DNA of 23,119 nucleotides from Limnoraphis robusta CS-951 (GCF_000972705.2 NZ_LATL02000298.1:1-23119), one strand, 5' to 3'. Positions 6,408-15,367 are shown, counted from the stretch's first letter. Made by a program: numbers and translations. The notes: generated by a model not told the origin, from the letters alone.

Positions 6408-8855
6408 ATGAAATTTCATCCTAACTTTATTGTAATTGATACCGAAGGACAGCCAATTTTGCGGGAAATTGCAATTGTTGATCATCAGGGAAAACTGATT
6501 TATGAAGCTTGGGCAGATAATCATCCGAATAATCCTCAAATTTGCCCTCAAACGAAACCCCTGAAAACGATTATCAAGGATTTTCTAGAATTGGCTCATT
6601 CTCAAACAATTATCTGTCATTATGCCAGACATGATATGGAAGTGCTGCGAAAAAGCTTTCAGGCGGTGGGAATTCCGACTCCCCATTTAGTATTTGAATG
6701 TAGTTTTGAACTGGCTCAACGTCATTTACCCGAACTCGGTAGCCATTCTTTAGAAGCACTCAGTAAGCATTTAAATCTAAAATTAGATGGTAAAATCTTT
6801 AATAATGATTCCGCTCATCGTGCTAAATATGATGCGTTGTTTACCTATCAACTCTATAGACGGATGATCAATGAATTTTTAAAAGTTAGACTTCAGAAAA
6901 AATCCAATCCTTTTGGTTCGAGTCGCGTTGATACACCGTTTCAAGATCATGTGGATTTTCGCTCGATTTTTCAAGATGAGTTTGAACGCTTAAAGTCTAT
7001 TTTAATTGATATCAAACAAGATCCAAATCATCAAAGTAAAGGAGCCGTTGTAATTGGGGAACCCGGTTCAGGCAAAACCCATTTAATGATGCGTCTGGCT
7101 AAGGATTTATTAAAAACTAATCGATTATTATTTATTCGTCAACCTAATAATAAAGATGCCGTTTTATTTCATACTTATAGCCGCATTCTAGAGTCTTTAA
7201 TTCAAAATGTTCCGGGAAGCGATCGCACACAACTCGAACATCTGTTAGCTAATAGCTTTGCAGAAATTATTAAAAACCAAGACTCCTATTCTACACCCAA
7301 GACTCAAAAAGATGATAAAATATTAGAAGTCATACAAGATAATAACCTCAATTTATTCACTGAGTTAGGACAAGAAGAAACTAAAATTAAACGAGACTAT
7401 TGGGAACATATTGAAAAACGGGCTTATGATTGGTGGCTGCGAAACTTTTCCTCAGCCGGATACGCCCCCCAAATTCTCAGAGGAATTATTCGTTTTTGTG
7501 GCTATACCGACTTTAACCGTCGTCAAATTATTACCCAATGGTTGGCTTTAAATGATTTATCTTCCGAAGAACTTGATAAAGTTAGACTGGAAAGCTGGGG
7601 AGAAGATTGGAGTCGGGAAGAAATCGCATTAGCGGCGTTAGAAGTCTTTAGTAAATTGTCTTTACTGGATGAACCTTTAATTATTATTTTTGATCAGTTA
7701 GAAGGATTGGGTTTAAAACACAACGAACCCCTTTTACAAAGCTTTGGAGAAGCCATTAAAGAAATATTTACCCATGTTCCGAATAGCTTGATTATTTTAA
7801 ATCTATTTCCAGATCGTTGGCAACAGTTTCAACAAATCTTTGATGGTTCGATTGTAGATCGGGTTTCTCAATCTCAGATTTTCCTGTCTAAACCTTCTCA
7901 TCAACAGCTTAAACAACTGCTTAATTTAAAAGCAAAAACGGCGGAAGTTTCTCTTGATGAATTGTTTGAACCCGATGAAATTCAAGCCCTTCTTGAACAA
8001 CCTTCGATTCGTTCCAGTCTGAATGCGGCGGCGGATTATTACCGTTATAAAATTGATGGGATTTCTCTTCCTAAACGTTTGTCATCTGCTAACCCAACTT
8101 CTCCCATTGAACCCGAGTTTGAACAACAAATTCAACAACTCACCGCAGATGTCGCCCAAATCAAACAGGTGATTCTGCAAATCACCCAAGCATTAAATAT
8201 GAGTGAAAATGGGAACGGAATATTATCTGATCCACCTGCTGTTATTACCCCTCATATTCCGGCGAATTCTCCGATCAAGCGACAGGTTCAAGACTATTTA
8301 AGTCAGCAACGCCTCAGTTTAGAAGAAAACTATAGCAAACCGCAAATTATTACCGAAAGTGATGATCTCGGAAAATTAACAACGATTCTTGAATCTCTGC
8401 GATTTGTGATTTCTCCCCTTGATTTTCAGGTTTTACGCTTGGGGCGACGGGTTCTTCCTGAACATTTAGTCATCCAAACTGCGACTCATCAATTTGCGGT
8501 AGGATTTTTACATCAAGGCGGAAGTCGATTTTATCACCGCATTCGCAACTGGAATGAATTAGTGATGAATCACCCTGAAATTCAATTTAATCTCTGTCGA
8601 GAATCTCGTGAAGGCTTAGTGACGGCGAAAAAAAGTGCAGAATTTCTCGAACAATTCCGCAATGCTGATAATGGTAATTTTATCTTTATGGATAAAGAAC
8701 AGCGAATTATTTTTGAACTGGTTTATCAGATGATTGTTGATATCCAAAATCGAGATTTAGAAGTGAATCTCAGCGAAGCGTTGGATATTGTTTTATTTGA
8801 TTATCGCAATTATTGGTTATTCAAAAATCTGACGCTATTAACTTTAAATGCCTAA
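6408..8855 (+). CDS. DEDDh 3'-5' exonuclease fused to a P-loop ATPase, unassigned system
   Basis: An 815-aa fusion. Residues 5-155 form a DnaQ-like exonuclease: D11 and E13 (VIDTEGQ), H75-D76 (HYARHDMEVL) and H137...D142 (HRAKYDA) complete the DEDDh set, so it should be catalytic. Residues about 180-560 are a STAND/Orc-like P-loop ATPase. Walker A is GEPGSGKT at 217-224, Walker B is LIIIFDQLEG around 424-432 with D429, and a sensor-1-like LIILNLFPDRW follows at 461-471. A possible coiled coil (EFEQQIQQLTADVAQIKQVILQ) lies near 570-592. The C-terminal domain (about 620-815) has conserved-looking NLCRESREGLVTAKKSAEFLEQF and FMDKEQRIIFELVYQMIVDIQN; I do not recognise it. The gene starts 160 bp after a tnpB element and stands alone. 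It might act in DNA repair or in defence; both are inference. No partner gene is visible. Confidence 0.85.
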   Translation: MKFHPNFIVIDTEGQPILREIAIVDHQGKLIYEAWADNHPNNPQICPQTKPLKTIIKDFLELAHSQTIICHYARHDMEVLRKSFQAVGIPTPHLVFECSFELAQRHLPELGSHSLEALSKHLNLKLDGKIFNNDSAHRAKYDALFTYQLYRRMINEFLKVRLQKKSNPFGSSRVDTPFQDHVDFRSIFQDEFERLKSILIDIKQDPNHQSKGAVVIGEPGSGKTHLMMRLAKDLLKTNRLLFIRQPNNKDAVLFHTYSRILESLIQNVPGSDRTQLEHLLANSFAEIIKNQDSYSTPKTQKDDKILEVIQDNNLNLFTELGQEETKIKRDYWEHIEKRAYDWWLRNFSSAGYAPQILRGIIRFCGYTDFNRRQIITQWLALNDLSSEELDKVRLESWGEDWSREEIALAALEVFSKLSLLDEPLIIIFDQLEGLGLKHNEPLLQSFGEAIKEIFTHVPNSLIILNLFPDRWQQFQQIFDGSIVDRVSQSQIFLSKPSHQQLKQLLNLKAKTAEVSLDELFEPDEIQALLEQPSIRSSLNAAADYYRYKIDGISLPKRLSSANPTSPIEPEFEQQIQQLTADVAQIKQVILQITQALNMSENGNGILSDPPAVITPHIPANSPIKRQVQDYLSQQRLSLEENYSKPQIITESDDLGKLTTILESLRFVISPLDFQVLRLGRRVLPEHLVIQTATHQFAVGFLHQGGSRFYHRIRNWNELVMNHPEIQFNLCRESREGLVTAKKSAEFLEQFRNADNGNFIFMDKEQRIIFELVYQMIVDIQNRDLEVNLSEALDIVLFDYRNYWLFKNLTLLTLNA

Positions 8856-8869
8856 CTTTAGGACTACGC

Positions 8870-8909
8870 CAAGAGGGGAAGAACAACTCTTAATACCTTA
8901 CCCCTCTTG
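8870..8909. terminator. Inverted repeat between convergent genes
   Basis: CAAGAGGGG (8870-8878) and CCCCTCTTG (8901-8909) form a perfect 9-bp stem with a 22-nt loop. It lies between the exonuclease-ATPase stop (8855) and the speD stop (8944). A shared terminator for both converging genes is the simplest reading. Confidence 0.55.
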
Positions 8910-8943
8910 AATCTATCTAGCTAGAACATCAGAGCATTCTAGA

Positions 8944-9357
8944 TTAAACTGGACAGATTTCTTTTTCGGAAATCACCTGGGAATTAACTTGATCACTGTC
9001 GATCATTGTCTCAGGTTCAAACCCTCGTTCAAATTCTCTCAGCTTCACCTGTTTGGCTTGTAAAGCTGTCTTTAAGACTTCAACAGCCTTGCGGGGTTCT
9101 CCCCGACCACAGAAGAAGAAATCAGCCGCAAAATAACCGTATTCAGGCCAGGTATGAATAGCGATATGTGACTCGGCTAGTGTGGCGGTTGCCGTGACTC
9201 CGTGGGGACTAAACTGATGTACACAGAAGTCAATTAAAGTAGCGTTTCCTGCGGTGATAGCTTCTAGAATTGAGTTGCGAATTCGTTCAGGATCGTTGAG
9301 CAGTTCAGCAGGACATTGCCACGCATCGAGAATTAAATGAGTACCTAATTTTTTCAT
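8944..9357 (-). CDS. speD: S-adenosylmethionine decarboxylase proenzyme (prokaryotic class 1B)
   Basis: Pyruvoyl enzyme that decarboxylates S-adenosylmethionine to supply aminopropyl groups for spermidine synthesis. The 137-aa proenzyme has the conserved cleavage site LAESHIAIHTWPE; S63 would become the pyruvoyl group on autocleavage. Proton-transfer residues H68 and C83 (FFFCGRG) are at the same positions known in Thermotoga maritima SpeD. N-terminal GTHLILDAWQC and the central FSPHGVTATATLAESH are diagnostic. The C-terminal tail beyond GFEPET is extended and acidic (about 25 residues). It is transcribed alone from a 250-bp upstream gap and converges on the exonuclease-ATPase gene. No spermidine synthase gene is nearby. 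Confidence 0.96.
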   Translation of the reverse strand: MKKLGTHLILDAWQCPAELLNDPERIRNSILEAITAGNATLIDFCVHQFSPHGVTATATLAESHIAIHTWPEYGYFAADFFFCGRGEPRKAVEVLKTALQAKQVKLREFERGFEPETMIDSDQVNSQVISEKEICPV

Positions 9358-9611
9358 TTAGTTGGGTTCCACCTCCCCTAGTAATTCAGATGAGTTTAAG
9401 CATACTCAGCTCTGTAGACCTATGACATCCGACAAAGGGATGCTCTTTAGATAAGCTGAGATTTGCTTCCTTTTCTAGTGTATAGTCTTTTTGGAAAAAT
9501 GATCACTCTTGAAAAATAATTTTTAATCGAGTTCGACTCAACCCTTGTCCCCTATGGATGAATCTGTCAAAATGTCCATGTCGTGCAGATGAAGCGATCA
9601 AAATGTCCAAA
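9358..9611. other. Gap upstream of speD
   Basis: No gene. It contains a short inverted repeat, ACATCC-GACAAAG-GGATGC, near 9424-9442, which could sit in the speD leader. It also has two copies of TCAAAATGTCCA about 30 bp apart (near 9567 and 9598), close to the end of the phosphatase gene. No recognisable promoter or riboswitch was found. Confidence 0.35.
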
Positions 9612-10529
9612 TTACCCAGATATTGATGAATTGGGGATGACAGCTTGATCAAACACTTTATTTTCGGTATTGATCGCCCGAACCATTATCTGATCAGCAT
9701 ACACCTCAAAGGTGGCAAAGCTCAGTTCTGGCGTTGAATATTCTGTCCATTCTGAACGTTTAACAAATCTATTCATAGCACCTGCACCACAAGTTAAATA
9801 AGTAGTGCCATTGAGAGAACGACTGCGTTCATAGTTGTGATCGTGGCCATTAATATAGAGTTGAACGCCATATTTTTTAAACAAGGGTGTTAAACTTTCA
9901 ACTAATTTTTTTTTCCCGCCATGAACTCCCGAAGAATAAACGGGATGATGACCAAAAACCACTTTCCAAGGGGCATCGCTGCGACGGAGTTGTTCTTCTA
10001 ACCAAGTCAGTTGAGTTAACCAATCTGCATTACTATTGGTATCTAACGCCAAAAAATGTACCGGATCTTGACGAAACGTGTAATAACGTCCCTTCATATT
10101 AAAGCCCGGATAACTCAGTTGTAAATTCCCGTTTTCTGTGCGAATATCGTGATTTCCTAAACAGGCTTGAAATTTAACGCCACTTTGCAGTAAAGTTTTA
10201 TAGGGCTTCTCAAAAACCTCCTCCATCCGTTCAATTTCCCCATTCGGATAAATATTATCTCCGGCTAAAAGGGCTAAATTAAAAGGGTATTGTTGATGAT
10301 AACGAGTTAGGGCTTCAGCCACCGCATATTGCCCCGGTTCACCTGTTCCGGTATCGGCTAGAGCAACAAAACGGAACAAAGGTTCTGTCGTGGGAATCGA
10401 TGCAATGGGAGTCGGACTCATTGTCGTTTGACTGTTCGGAGTTCCGGCTTGTAAATTCTCAAATCTCCAAATCGAACCGATTACACTTCCACAAACAAGA
10501 CTAGAGAGAATAAATTGACGGCGTTTCAT
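9612..10529 (-). CDS. Exported metallophosphoesterase, purple acid phosphatase-like
   Basis: 305-aa calcineurin-like phosphatase with a binuclear metal site. The ligands are all visible: D59 in LADTG, D91 and Y94 in GDNIY, GNHD at 125-128, H194 in GHHPVY, and H229/H231 in GHDHNYER. The order GDxxY...GNHD...GHHP...GHDH, with a Tyr that could ligate iron, matches purple acid phosphatases and related tartrate-resistant enzymes. The N-terminus MKRRQFILSSLVCGSVIGS looks like a short twin-arginine signal, and a low-complexity Ser/Thr/Pro linker follows (30-50). It probably acts outside the cytoplasm on phosphate esters (inference). It is divergent from the proline-rich membrane protein. Substrate cannot be told, and no Pho box was identified. 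Confidence 0.93.
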   Translation of the reverse strand: MKRRQFILSSLVCGSVIGSIWRFENLQAGTPNSQTTMSPTPIASIPTTEPLFRFVALADTGTGEPGQYAVAEALTRYHQQYPFNLALLAGDNIYPNGEIERMEEVFEKPYKTLLQSGVKFQACLGNHDIRTENGNLQLSYPGFNMKGRYYTFRQDPVHFLALDTNSNADWLTQLTWLEEQLRRSDAPWKVVFGHHPVYSSGVHGGKKKLVESLTPLFKKYGVQLYINGHDHNYERSRSLNGTTYLTCGAGAMNRFVKRSEWTEYSTPELSFATFEVYADQIMVRAINTENKVFDQAVIPNSSISG

Positions 10530-10642
10530 CTGGAAAAACTTAGGTATTCAAAAGCTACAATAAAATGATACATTAGGATGAAAAATTCCAGACTTGAGTC
10601 TAGCACATTTGACCTCGCTCAACGGTTAGCCGGGAATTAAAA

Positions 10643-11590
10643 ATGTCTGAAGAACAATTCACCTCTCCTCGCCCTAAAAAACCACAGACACGCCCCCCTC
10701 GACGCAATATTTTGATCAACCTGACCCTTCAAGTTTTACGGGGCTTGATTGACCAACTCGAAGGGATTGTCGCCCAATTAGAAAATCCATCTTCCCCGGA
10801 AAATTCCCGGAACCCAAACGAAAGAAACCGCTCTCGACATTATGGCTCTAAAATATTATCACCGATTCGGCGATTTTTGCCCCCAGTTGTCAATCGAATT
10901 TTACCTGATCCGATTTTAGCACTCGTCATTGGGGCAATTGTTGTTATCCTATTCAGCCAGATTATCAAACAGTTTCCCAGTCGTGAACCCCCCCCTGAAC
11001 TTGCAAAAATAACCGTTCCCTCGCCCCAACAACCCGAAATTATTATCGAGAAACCCTTACAAGAAATCCCCAGTGAACCGCCATTGTCCGCCCCAGAACT
11101 TGAACGATTCCCGACAGAACTTGTTCCCGAACCCCCGGCGAGTTTAGAAGAAGTCCCCTCGATTTCAGAACCTGAAAATGTTAGCGAAAACCCTGATAAA
11201 ATCCCCCAGTTGATCGTTGAAACAGCACCCCCTCAACCTGTGAAATTTATTTCCCCCCCGAACCTCGAACTCACACCCGAACAGTATTTGATTGCCACAA
11301 TTCAAAGGAAAATGAACGAATCGACCGCGAAAATTAGCGCCGAAATTATTGCCTCAGTTCAAGCCAACTTTCCCGCTAGTTTATTACGAGTTGAACTCAG
11401 TCCGGCTTGGTATGAACTCAGCGAAGACAAACAAACTCAACTGGCGCAAGTCGTTTTTGAACAGGCACAGAACTTTGATTTTACCCGACTCGAACTGATC
11501 TCCCCAAGCGGAAAACCCATCGCCCGTAATGCAGTAATTGGCACAAACATGATTATATTAAATCGGACAAATCTTGAAAGCGATCATTAG
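10643..11590 (+). CDS. Proline/glutamate-rich single-pass membrane protein
   Basis: A 315-aa protein with a basic, proline-rich N-terminus and a helix near 24-47 (NILINLTLQVLRGLIDQLEG...). One transmembrane helix spans about 91-108 (ILALVIGAIVVILFSQII). From about 112 to 215 it is dominated by Pro, Glu and Ser (PEPPASLEEVPS and similar), a likely extended spacer. The C-terminal 100 residues (from LTPEQYLIATIQRKM) look folded, with ASLLRVELSPAWYEL and a terminal RLELISPSGKPIARNAVIG. The plan suggests a cytoplasmic N-terminus, a membrane anchor and a periplasmic domain on a flexible stalk, but topology is inferred. I know similar proteins only as cyanobacterial hypotheticals. Divergent from the phosphatase, with about 110 bp between them. 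Confidence 0.78.
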   Translation: MSEEQFTSPRPKKPQTRPPRRNILINLTLQVLRGLIDQLEGIVAQLENPSSPENSRNPNERNRSRHYGSKILSPIRRFLPPVVNRILPDPILALVIGAIVVILFSQIIKQFPSREPPPELAKITVPSPQQPEIIIEKPLQEIPSEPPLSAPELERFPTELVPEPPASLEEVPSISEPENVSENPDKIPQLIVETAPPQPVKFISPPNLELTPEQYLIATIQRKMNESTAKISAEIIASVQANFPASLLRVELSPAWYELSEDKQTQLAQVVFEQAQNFDFTRLELISPSGKPIARNAVIGTNMIILNRTNLESDH

Positions 11591-11678
11591 AAATTCTTAA
11601 ATTCTTCCGTAGTCTGGATTACAACACAAACTTCAACTTATAGAATATAAAGATTGAAATCAGCAGTATGAGTTTCTC

Positions 11679-13103
11679 ATGGCGAATCCCTTCCTCTTCC
11701 TTGAATACGAACCTGCATTTGAAGCGTTAGGCCGTGATTACTACGATGAAGTGGTCGCCGCAGAATTTCCCCTCCATATCCTGCGCTTCCGCAATGATCA
11801 AATCCTCACCCAGTTAGGCCTTGACCCCCAAACGGTAACGGACGATCACTTTATCGAAGCCTTTGGCAAATTTGAAAGTGTACGTCCGGCTTTAGCGATG
11901 TGTTATCACGGCTATCAATTTGGAGAATATAACCCGCAACTCGGCGATGGTCGCGGCTTTCTCTATGGACAAGTTCGCGGCATCGATGGTGAACTCTACG
12001 ACTTTGGCACCAAAGGAACAGGTCAAACCCCCTATTCTCGCAACGCCGATGGTCGCCTCACTCTCAAAGGCGGTGTCCGGGAAGTGATCGCCGCCGAAGC
12101 TTTACACCGAATGGGGGTGCGAACTTCTCGTACTTTAAGTTTAATTGAAACGGGCGAAAAACTCTATCGCAGTGATGAACCTTCTCCGACTCGTTCGGCG
12201 GCTATGGTACGCTTTAGTCGCTCTCATATTCGCTTTGGCACTTTTGAACGATTACATTATTTTGGTCGTGCCGATTTAATCACAAAATTATTAGATCATG
12301 TGATTGAATATTATTATCCTCATTTCAAAACCGAGAGCGATCGCTATGCTTTATTTTATGGTGAATTAGTCAAACGAGTCGCTACATTAGTCGCCCAATG
12401 GATGGCTGCCGGATTTTGTCATGGGGTCTTGAATACAGATAATATGTCCATTACTGGAGAAAGTTTTGACTACGGCCCCTATGCGTTTATACCGACTTAC
12501 AACCCTCGATTTACCGCCGCTTATTTTGACTCGAGTGGGTTATATTGCTATGCCAATCAACCCTGGGTTTGTAAGGGAAATTTAGAACGGCTGCAACAAC
12601 CGTTGAAAATGGTTATTGATTCAGAAGCATTAGAGTCAGGACTTGATTTATTTGATCACCAATTTCGAGAAACTTATAGACAACTGATGATCAATAAACT
12701 TGGCTTTGCACAGTTACCCCTAGCGGAAGCCGAGGAATTATTAAAGCTAACGATTAATTTACTCAAAAACAATGACTTGGGTTATCACGACTTTTTTAGT
12801 CTGCTGACTCAAGAATTTTGCGCCGACTGGCAAGATGATTTTAGTCAAATTTGTAAAACAGAAGGATTACCTAAATTTGAAGGATGGCGGAAACTCTACC
12901 TCGAAAGTTGGCAACAGCTTTATCATCATTATCTGCAAACCCTCTCCCCGCAACAACTCGATGAAATGAAAGCCCGATTAAAACGATATAATCCGACTGT
13001 TGTCCCGCTACGTCCTCAAATAGAAGCCGTTTGGGAACCGATTTTTGTAGAGGACAATTGGGAACCTTTTTATAGTCTGTTGAAACGAATTAAAACAGAA
13101 TGA
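11679..13103 (+). CDS. selO: SelO/YdiU family protein adenylyltransferase
   Basis: Pseudokinase-fold enzyme that transfers AMP from ATP to protein hydroxyls (AMPylation), linked to redox stress. The 474-aa product carries the family signatures. The nucleotide-binding [14 protein letters not shown] has the inverted-pose lysine, and [22 protein letters not shown] follows. [13 protein letters not shown] comes next. The catalytic/metal block is [23 protein letters not shown], with the D-N pair and the later D. The start at 11679 gives the usual N-terminus. The C-terminal region deviates: the usual NPKYVLRN-type motif reads NPTVVPLRP, and the Cys (or Sec) redox tail found in many SelO proteins is absent, the protein ending KRIKTE. 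It lies 68 bp upstream of the M28 peptidase on the same strand, so co-transcription is possible. Confidence 0.95.
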   Translation: MANPFLFLEYEPAFEALGRDYYDEVVAAEFPLHILRFRNDQILTQLGLDPQTVTDDHFIEAFGKFESVRPALAMCYHGYQFGEYNPQLGDGRGFLYGQVRGIDGELYDFGTKGTGQTPYSRNADGRLTLKGGVREVIAAEALHRMGVRTSRTLSLIETGEKLYRSDEPSPTRSAAMVRFSRSHIRFGTFERLHYFGRADLITKLLDHVIEYYYPHFKTESDRYALFYGELVKRVATLVAQWMAAGFCHGVLNTDNMSITGESFDYGPYAFIPTYNPRFTAAYFDSSGLYCYANQPWVCKGNLERLQQPLKMVIDSEALESGLDLFDHQFRETYRQLMINKLGFAQLPLAEAEELLKLTINLLKNNDLGYHDFFSLLTQEFCADWQDDFSQICKTEGLPKFEGWRKLYLESWQQLYHHYLQTLSPQQLDEMKARLKRYNPTVVPLRPQIEAVWEPIFVEDNWEPFYSLLKRIKTE

Positions 13104-13171
13104 TATGATCAAAATAATCTCCCAAAATTGCCCCTCTGCTTAAATTCAGCGAAGAAACAACTTAAACCTTT

Positions 13172-14095
13172 ATGATCCCCTCCATGCCGGGTGAAAGTTA
13201 TCATGGGCCTTTGCCTGCGTTAACGACCCATGAATTCGAGTTACAAATGGCACTTGAACGCGATATCAAAATTTTGGCAAAAGAGATCGGCGAACGCAAC
13301 TATCTCAACTATGATAATTTGAGAGCCTCAGCCGATTTTTTAGAAACAGAGTTTTTAGATTGCGGTTATCACGTTCAACGTCAAGCCTACGAAGTCAACG
13401 ATCAAACCTTTGAAAATCTCGCCGTAGAAATCAAAGGAAGCGATCGCCCCGATGAAATTATCGTCATTGGGGGTCATTATGACTCAGTAGCCGGATGTCC
13501 AGGCGCCAATGATAACGGTTCCGGCGCGGCGGCGGTTTTAGCATTAGCGCGATTATTTGCAGGGAAAACACCCCGACGAACCTTGCGGTTTGTTGAATTT
13601 GTCAACGAAGAACCCCCATTTGCCATGACAGAGGGAATGGGAAGTTTGGTTTATGCCCGTTATTGTAAACAGCGTCAGGATAATATTGTCGGGATGTTGA
13701 GTCTAGAGACAATGGGATATTATTCTAACGAACTCGGAAGCCAACGCTTTCCCTTTCCGTTGGGGAATTTTTATCCTTCTACCGGGAATTATATCGCCTT
13801 CGTCACCCATTTGAAATCCACTTCTCTCGTGCGTCAAATGGTGGAATCCTTTCGCCGTCACACTCAATTTCCCTGTGAAGGTGCAGCCGTTCCGGGTATG
13901 ATTACCGGAGTGAGCTATTCCGATCATTGGTCATTTTGGGAGCAAGGATATCCAGCCGTGATGGTGACAGATACCGCCATGTTTCGCTATCCCTATTATC
14001 ACGCCTGGAATGATACACCCGAACAGGTAAACTATGACTGTTTGGCGCGAGTGGTGGCCGGGTTAGAACGGGTAATTGAGGAGTTAGTCTCTTAG
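13172..14095 (+). CDS. M28-family zinc aminopeptidase
   Basis: 307-aa peptidase of the M28 (aminopeptidase Y/S) family with two zinc ions. The metal ligands can be read off: H102 (GGHYDSV), D114 (GANDNGSG), E146/E147 (VNEEPP, catalytic Glu and ligand), E179 (LETMGYY, in the usual Asp position) and H277 (YYHAWNDTPE). A short N-terminal helical part (about 25-60) precedes the catalytic domain. There is no evident signal peptide, so it is likely cytoplasmic. Two start codons are close (13172 and 13184); neither has a clear ribosome-binding site. It ends only 5 bp from the stop of the convergent KTSC-like gene, so the 3' ends overlap in transcripts. Confidence 0.93.
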   Translation: MIPSMPGESYHGPLPALTTHEFELQMALERDIKILAKEIGERNYLNYDNLRASADFLETEFLDCGYHVQRQAYEVNDQTFENLAVEIKGSDRPDEIIVIGGHYDSVAGCPGANDNGSGAAAVLALARLFAGKTPRRTLRFVEFVNEEPPFAMTEGMGSLVYARYCKQRQDNIVGMLSLETMGYYSNELGSQRFPFPLGNFYPSTGNYIAFVTHLKSTSLVRQMVESFRRHTQFPCEGAAVPGMITGVSYSDHWSFWEQGYPAVMVTDTAMFRYPYYHAWNDTPEQVNYDCLARVVAGLERVIEELVS

Positions 14096-14100
14096 TCTAT

Positions 14101-14517
14101 CTAGTATGAGTAACCGGGGACTCGAAAATTTAGTAACTGATCGCAACTGTTGGTTTCGCTTGAGTATTCTTCCGTTTCAAGATCAACGGGGTAATACTCA
14201 TAGCCGTCTTGATCACAACATTCTAATTCGATCAAGGGTTCAGCATTTTCGGATTCTTCTTTATAGAATAAAAAACGGTTTTCTTCGCATCTATCTAAAG
14301 GTTGAAAGTCCGTCACAGGTGTCAGGTATTGATCACGTCCAGAAATGGCTCTAGGGTTGGCAAAATTAGACACTTGTTGCAGTCCATCATAAGCCGCAAC
14401 GGGAGCTGGAACTTCGATATACTCGATTTGATCTCCGCGATCAATCAGTAGTCCCAATTGACCATTATTGTGACCAACCGCAACAATCTGACTTAAATCT
14501 ATTTTCGTTAGTTTCAT
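14101..14517 (-). CDS. Small hypothetical protein with a KTSC-like N-terminus
   Basis: A 138-aa acidic protein with no signal peptide. Residues 1-55 (KIDLSQIVAVGHNNGQLGLL...YIEVPAPVAAYDGLQQVS) follow the plan of the KTSC domain: an N-terminal strand, a G-rich turn, strands with a VP motif, then a helix with a Tyr. The namesake KTSC tetrapeptide is absent, so this is a degenerate or distant match. The rest (about 56-138) is strongly acidic, with a two-cysteine motif ECCDQDGYEYYPVDLE, and ends in FRVPGYSY. The start is supported by AGGAG 7 nt before the ATG. Convergent with and nearly touching the M28 gene. Function unknown. Confidence 0.68.
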   Translation of the reverse strand: MKLTKIDLSQIVAVGHNNGQLGLLIDRGDQIEYIEVPAPVAAYDGLQQVSNFANPRAISGRDQYLTPVTDFQPLDRCEENRFLFYKEESENAEPLIELECCDQDGYEYYPVDLETEEYSSETNSCDQLLNFRVPGYSY

Positions 14518-14905
14518 GGAAATTCTCCTGAAGCCCTATCTGATCAATTTCAGTTTTGACCCCTAACTCTCTAAAAGTCTATCATTTTTTGATTTTTAAG
14601 TCAACTTTTTGAGAGTAACAACACAGATGTAACAGTATGAAGAACTTCTGTTAAGCTTTACTCAATCTTTCTCTGTAAAAGAGATGTTACAACTTCAGCC
14701 TATCCCGTTTTGGGGTTCAAAATGGCTGTAAACTTTTAACAGTAAGAACAGATCACAGAGTTTGAGGAGATTTTCGGGAGAGTTGAGGCGTTAAGATATC
14801 AGAAATTGCAGAAAGATCTGACACAAAAATGCGCTTCTGGTTATATCATGTAAAAAACAACGAAATTACGTGTTAGGATTGTTTAACTAAGTTCGGAGTA
14901 GACTA
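14518..14905. other. Long divergent promoter region before the cyAbrB gene
   Basis: A 388-bp gap without a gene. It presumably holds promoters for the KTSC-like gene (leftward) and for the cyAbrB gene (rightward). TGTAACA (near 14633) and TGTTACA (near 14686) form a spaced inverted repeat about 50 bp apart, a possible operator pair. GGAG 7 nt before the ATG at 14906 is the ribosome-binding site. I could not identify an NtcA box (GTA-N8-TAC) or a confident -35/-10. Confidence 0.4.
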
Positions 14906-15322
14906 ATGGCAAAATCAGCAACAGAGAAAGCATCAATAGCTCCACTGACGGGAAAAGCTTTACTTCAGAAAGTTAAGTCGCTTGGTAATATGCCAAGACG
15001 AGAGACTGCTAAACTTTGTGGCTATTACACCACCACAAAAGATGAGCAAATGCGGGCGAATATGACGGAATTTTACGACGCGCTGTTAGCCGCGAAGGGA
15101 ATTTCCTTAGATCCCGGTCGAACAGATGGTCGAGGTAGAGAAGCCAGTTATCGGGCTTGCGTACATAAAAATGGATCTCTGGTTATTGGTGCTAACTACA
15201 CCCAAGCAATGGGCTTAAGACCGGGTGATCAATTTGAAATTCGCTTAGGTCATAAGCATATTCACCTCATTCAGGTTGATGCGAAATCCGGTCAAGAGTT
15301 AGACGAAGACGAAGAAGAATAA
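14906..15322 (+). CDS. cyAbrB-family transcriptional regulator
   Basis: A 138-aa cyanobacterial AbrB-like DNA-binding protein. This family regulates nitrogen, carbon and hydrogenase genes as abundant nucleoid-associated dimers. The N-terminal half (PLTGKALLQKVKSLGNMPRRETAKLCGYYT) is the conserved cyanobacterial region. The C-terminal half (SYRACVHKNGSLVIGANYTQAMGLRPGDQFEIRLGHKHIHLIQV) is the swapped-hairpin AbrB DNA-binding domain, which in cyAbrB proteins lies at the C-terminus rather than the N-terminus. The tail is a run of acidic residues (ELDEDEEE). Whether it matches Synechocystis Sll0359 or Sll0822 cannot be settled here. It has its own long upstream region and is followed by a hairpin, so it is probably a single transcription unit. 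Confidence 0.93.
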   Translation: MAKSATEKASIAPLTGKALLQKVKSLGNMPRRETAKLCGYYTTTKDEQMRANMTEFYDALLAAKGISLDPGRTDGRGREASYRACVHKNGSLVIGANYTQAMGLRPGDQFEIRLGHKHIHLIQVDAKSGQELDEDEEE

Positions 15323-15367
15323 ATTCGCTGATTCATTTCTATGTGATTGACGAAAACAGTTAAATCT

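Noticed and set aside
6408..8855. Assignment as DnaQ or the epsilon subunit of Pol III
   Set aside because: The exonuclease domain is DnaQ-like, but it is fused to a large ATPase and unknown domain; replicative proofreading is not supported.
9358..9611. Riboswitch upstream of speD
   Set aside because: Only a short inverted repeat is present; no conserved SAM-riboswitch core was recognised.
14518..14905. NtcA box upstream of the cyAbrB gene
   Set aside because: No clear GTA-N8-TAC with a suitably placed -10 was found.
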